A stretch of 9,607 nt of DNA, taken from contig BNUR01000115.1 of NCBI GenBank assembly GCA_025997495.1, positions 1 to 9,607 of the forward strand, read 5' to 3'. The translations under genes and the position numbers were made by a program. The notes under the pieces are model-generated. The model saw only the letters and a list, made by a program, of their open reading frames with translations, made no database searches and was not told the DNA's origin. This DNA comes from Spirochaetia bacterium (GTDB taxonomy: Bacteria > Spirochaetota > Spirochaetia > Treponematales > Breznakiellaceae). Of the stretch, positions 6,516 to 9,607 are shown in pieces (position 1 is the first letter of the stretch; the number at the start of each line of letters is the position of its first letter).

Positions 6516-7055
6516 TAAGCTGCCCGCCTTAACCTTGGTACGGCTGTAGCCAAAGGCCAGGATGGTGCCGAGGATCAGAATAACTGCGCTGTTGAGCCCT
6601 GCGGCAGCCAGCCCCTGGAGATATACCTTATCCGCAGGCTCCTGATAGATCAGGATGTCCAGACTGGGGGCGATGGCAACCCAGGCCACGACATTGGCAA
6701 AGATCTGTATCACATTTAAAACGATAGCATTTTTGACCCCGAATCTCCCTCCTTCTATATTATAGAGCTTCGCAAACAGGCCGACCAAAAGGCCGAAAAC
6801 CGCGTCGGCGATAATCCAACTCCACCAGGGCGCTCCCCAGGTGAGATCCGTCAGGGTGTGACCGATGAGTCCGATGAGGAACCCCGCCAGGGGGCCAAAA
6901 ATCGCCGCAAAAACCGTCAGAATTGCCGGGGCAAGCTGCAGGTTGGTATTGGGAATCCCCGAGGGAATCGCAACGAACCGCATCAACACAAACACCAGGG
7001 CGGCGCCGATACCCACCGCCACCACGGTTCTAACCGAAATAATCTTCTTTGCCAT
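6504..7055 (-). CDS. ECF transporter S component, UPF0397 family
   Basis: A 183-residue membrane protein that should bind the small-molecule substrate of the importer. The opening, SVRTVVAVGIGAAL followed by RFVAIPSGIPNTNLQ, is the signature of the UPF0397 group of S components. IFGPLAGFLIGLIGHTLTD (about residues 53-71) and PWWSWIIADAVFG (76-88) are the other conserved blocks. Five or six helices are apparent. UPF0397 members are often labelled riboflavin-type, but the substrate is not settled by sequence. The start is firm: AGGAGG lies 9 bases before the ATG, preceded by a good promoter. The inferred leader is only about 20 bases, so a vitamin riboswitch cannot lie between promoter and gene. 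It is the first gene of the S-A-T operon, and the next frame begins one base after its stop. Confidence 0.9.
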   Translation of the reverse strand: MAKKIISVRTVVAVGIGAALVFVLMRFVAIPSGIPNTNLQLAPAILTVFAAIFGPLAGFLIGLIGHTLTDLTWGAPWWSWIIADAVFGLLVGLFAKLYNIEGGRFGVKNAIVLNVIQIFANVVAWVAIAPSLDILIYQEPADKVYLQGLAAAGLNSAVILILGTILAFGYSRTKVKAGSLKAE

Positions 7056-7082
7056 AGCGCATAACCTCCTAAAATATTACTC

Positions 7083-7111
7083 ATTATAAGCATAATTGAA
7101 AATTTGTTCAA
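7083..7111 (-). promoter_or_regulatory. Sigma-70-type promoter of the ECF operon
   Basis: On the minus strand TTGAAC (7111-7106) is followed after exactly 17 bases by a perfect TATAAT (7088-7083). Transcription would begin near 7076, just before the AGGAGG of the S component. The -35 box is half of a small inverted repeat, TTGAA at 7096-7100 and TTCAA at 7107-7111, which could be a repressor site. Confidence 0.72.
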
Positions 7112-7126
7112 GTCCTATAATATATA
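7096..7126 (+). promoter_or_regulatory. Possible clpB promoter interlocked with the ECF promoter
   Basis: TTGAAA (7096-7101) precedes TATAAT at 7116-7121 (14-base spacer) and TATATA at 7121-7126 (19-base spacer). Neither spacing is ideal. No CIRCE element and no clear sigma-32-like promoter was found before clpB. The clpB ribosome site is GAGG at 7200-7203, 7 bases before the ATG. Confidence 0.3.
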
Positions 7127-7210
7127 GATAAATACTAGGTAATATTCGTTCCCAAAATAATTTGCCCGCCCATCCCCCTTTTCGTATCTTGTTATTATAG
7201 AGGAAAAAAC

Positions 7211-9393
7211 ATGGATTACGAAAAATTCACTATCAAGGCCCAGGAAGCCCTGAACGGGGCCTCCGGGATCGCCCAAAAAAATGACCATTCACAGATTGAA
7301 ACCGAACACCTGCTCCTGGCCATGCTGAACCAGGAGGACGGCCTCGCCCTGCCCATCATCAAACACATTGGGGCCAATGCGGAGCAGATCAAAACCGATA
7401 CCAATATCCTGGTTGCGGCGGCCCCAAAGGTTTTCGGTGACGCCGCGCAGATTTACCTTTCATCCTCCGCCTCAAAGGCGCTGGCAAAGGCGGAAAACGA
7501 AGCGGCCTCTTTAAAGGATGATTACATTTCCACCGAGCACATCCTTATCGCCATTGCCGCCGGGGAAGGGAAGACGGCGGATCTGCTCAAAAAGGCAGGG
7601 GTCACCAAAACAGCAATACTGGCGGCGCTAAAACAGATCCGGGGAAACGCCCGGGTGACAGACCAGAACCCCGAGGGCAAGTACCAGGTACTGGACAAAT
7701 ACTGCCGGGACCTTACCGCCCTGGCGCGGCAGGAAAAGCTGGATCCGGTGATTGGCCGGGATGAAGAAATACGCCGGGTGATGCAGGTGCTGTCCCGCCG
7801 CACCAAAAACAACCCGGTCCTCATCGGCGAGCCCGGCGTGGGAAAGACCGCTATTGCCGAGGGATTAGCCAGACGTATCGTTGCGGGGGATGTGCCGGAG
7901 GGACTCAAGGGCAAAAAACTTCTGGCCCTGGATTTAGGCGCACTGGTGGCGGGGGCCAAATTCCGCGGCGAATTTGAGGAACGGCTCAAGGCGGTTATCC
8001 ACGAAGTCCAGGCCGCTGACGGAAACATCATTCTGTTTATCGACGAACTGCACACCCTGGTTGGGGCCGGCGCCGCGGAGGGGGCCACCGACGCCTCCAA
8101 TTTATTGAAGCCCGCCCTGGCCCGGGGGGAACTGCGCTGCATAGGCGCCACCACCCTGGACGAATACCGCAAGCATATTGAAAAGGACGCCGCCCTGGAA
8201 CGCCGTTTCCAACAGGTCTACACCGCAGAGCCTTCGGTGGAGGATACGATAGCGATACTGCGGGGCCTGCAGGAACGCTACGAGGTACATCACGGGGTGC
8301 GGATCAAGGACGAGGCCCTGGTTGCTGCGGCAACACTATCAGACCGGTACATCACCAGCCGCTTCCTTCCGGACAAGGCCATCGACCTGGTGGACGAGGC
8401 GGCGAGCCGGCTCAAGATGGAGTTGGACAGCCGGCCCACGGAACTGGACAAACTGGAGCGGAAACTTTTACAGTTGTCCATTGAGCGGCAGTCCCTCAAG
8501 AAGGAGGAGGACGCCGCCTCCAAAGACCGGCTGGAAAAACTGGAAAAGGAAATTGCCGACCTCACCGCCGAACGGGACGCCATGAAGGGCCGGTGGGATA
8601 GCGAGAAACAGGACATTCAGAAGATACGGGAACTGAAACAAAAAATAGAAGAACTGCGCAAAGACGAGATTCGTTACGAGCGGGAGGGCAATTTGTCAAA
8701 GGCCGCCGAGGTGAAGCACGGACTGATCCCCGAAGCGCAGAAGGAACTGGGCCATCTCACTGATTTGATGGAGGCAAAACGGGAAAACGCCGCCCCTACA
8801 GTGTTATTCTCTTTGACGAAATTGAAAAGGCGCACCCGGAGGTGTTCAACGTTTTCCTCCAGATCCTTGACGACGGCCGCCTTACCGATGGACAGGGCCG
8901 GGTGGTGGACTTCAAGAATGTTATCATCATCATGACAAGCAACCTTGGTTCAGACCTTATTCTGGCGGCAAAATCCCCGGCGGACATCAAGGATGGGCTC
9001 CGGGAACTGCTCAAACAAAGTTTCCGCCCGGAATTTCTCAACCGCATCGACGAGACGGTTATCTTTAACCGGCTGGGCAAAGGGGAGATCGGTAAAATTG
9101 TGGAAATCCAGACCACGCGCCTTACGGAACGGCTTCTGGACAGGAAGGTCACCCTTACGCTCAGCGATACTGCGAAGGAACTTTTAGCGGAACGGGGTTA
9201 CGATCCCCTCTTCGGCGCACGGCCCTTAAAGCGAACCATACAGGCGGATCTGGAAAATCCCCTGGCAAAACTTATTATCGCGGGGAAGATCAAGGAAGGG
9301 GATGCGGTTACTGCGGATTGCGGGAAGAATGGGGAAGGGATTACTTTTAAGAAGGGAGCAACCGTCTATGGTCACGAGGGGGCGGCGCGTTAG
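7211..9393 (+). pseudogene. clpB: clpB, Hsp100 disaggregase gene with internal deletion and frameshift
   Basis: ClpB is the cytoplasmic AAA+ hexamer that, with DnaK, pulls polypeptides out of aggregates. Residues 1-526 read normally: N domain (two Clp_N repeats, 1-145), NBD1 with Walker A GEPGVGKT at 206-213, pore loop AGAKFRGEF near 248-255, Walker B IILFIDEL at 273-280, arginine fingers R331-R332, and the middle coiled coil (about 400-526). At about 8788 the sequence jumps straight to [20 protein letters not shown], which is the Walker B region of NBD2, in another frame. From there to 9393 the C-terminal part is intact, with RPEFLNRIDE and the sensor-2 motif GARPLKR. About 727 of roughly 860 residues remain; the lost piece contains the second Walker A. 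Without correction the first frame ends at 8935 after 48 unrelated residues (574 aa). A damaged gene or an assembly join are both possible. Confidence 0.88.
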
Positions 9394-9607
9394 GGCGCAT
9401 ATTTTTTTAAAATCTCATAGGCGCTTTGGGGATCCTTCTGGGCCGCCAGATCCGTATAAAACTGGGGGTTCTCCAGCAGTTCCGCCAACCGCTGAAGAAC
9501 CCGGAGATGTTTTTCCGAATCCCCCGAGGGGCCAAGCACCATAAAAAGGAGATGTACCGGATTCCCGTCCAGGGCTTCGTAGTCTATCCCCTTCCGGGAA
9601 ATTCCCA
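9390..9607 (-). CDS. PTS EIIA (fructose/PtsN type) domain protein, C-terminal part
   Basis: The minus strand from the right edge encodes 71 residues ending at a TAA at 9392-9390. It begins GISRKGIDYEALDGNPVHLLF and continues MVLGPSGDSEKHLRVL and LAELLENPQFYTDL. This is the C-terminal half of the EIIA type-2 domain, in which GI-DY-ALDG-PVHL-F and the GD-EHL-L-LA-LL pattern are diagnostic. Proteins with this domain accept phosphate from HPr on a histidine; that residue lies upstream, outside the window, so activity cannot be judged. In organisms without sugar PTS permeases such proteins act as regulators. The 3' end overlaps the clpB end by 4 bases, tail to tail. The product might be a stand-alone PtsN-like protein or the end of a larger fusion. 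Confidence 0.82.
   Translation of the reverse strand, partial: GISRKGIDYEALDGNPVHLLFMVLGPSGDSEKHLRVLQRLAELLENPQFYTDLAAQKDPQSAYEILKKYAP

Noticed and set aside
7056..7082. FMN or TPP riboswitch before the ECF operon
   Set aside because: The inferred leader from the TATAAT promoter is only about 20 bases, far too short, and no riboswitch core motif is seen.
7112..7210. CIRCE or other heat-shock operator before clpB
   Set aside because: No TTAGCACTC-N9-GAGTGCTAA or near match is present.
7522..8172. Minus-strand open frame of 216 codons
   Set aside because: Antisense shadow of clpB; serine/arginine-rich low-complexity composition and no motif.

Overview
The window is bacterial and densely packed. 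Gene content (a large ECF transporter operon, clpB, an LmrA/MsbA-type exporter, a small flavodoxin, a VapBC-like remnant) and the moderately high GC with A+T-rich intergenic gaps would fit a spirochaete such as a termite-gut Treponema. That placement is inference only; no rRNA or lineage marker is present.

Layout from left to right. Positions 1 to about 317 hold no convincing protein gene. They look like a structured RNA read on the minus strand, most likely the 5' part of a group II intron that continues off the left edge. Next is a GntR/FCD transcription factor (386-1117, plus). It converges on an ABC exporter (1242-2981, minus), and between their 3' ends lies an 89-bp element with 13-bp perfect inverted ends. 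A flavodoxin (3035-3508, plus) starts divergently from the exporter. It is followed by a small antitoxin-like gene (3576-3842) and the stump of its PIN-domain toxin (3839-3949), which is cut off after about 20 recognisable residues.

From 7055 down to 3912 on the minus strand lies a complete ECF-type vitamin/micronutrient importer in the order S component (UPF0397 family), double-headed ATPase, T component. It has a good sigma-70-type promoter in front and its genes are tightly coupled. The ATPase reading frame has no ATG, GTG or TTG early enough to include its N-terminal strand. The best start is an ATT codon right after the S-gene stop, behind a good Shine-Dalgarno sequence.

Divergent from that operon is clpB (7211-9393, plus). 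It is broken: the N domain, first AAA+ domain and middle domain are intact, then roughly 130-140 residues including the second Walker A are missing, and the remaining C-terminal part continues in another frame. The window ends with the C-terminal 71 residues of a PTS EIIA domain protein (9390-9607, minus), overlapping the clpB stop.

The intact genes describe micronutrient import, efflux, a redox carrier, and regulation. The most notable points are the two damaged genes (clpB, toxin), the probable ATT start, the intron-like RNA and the palindromic intergenic element. I saw no wholly new multi-gene system.
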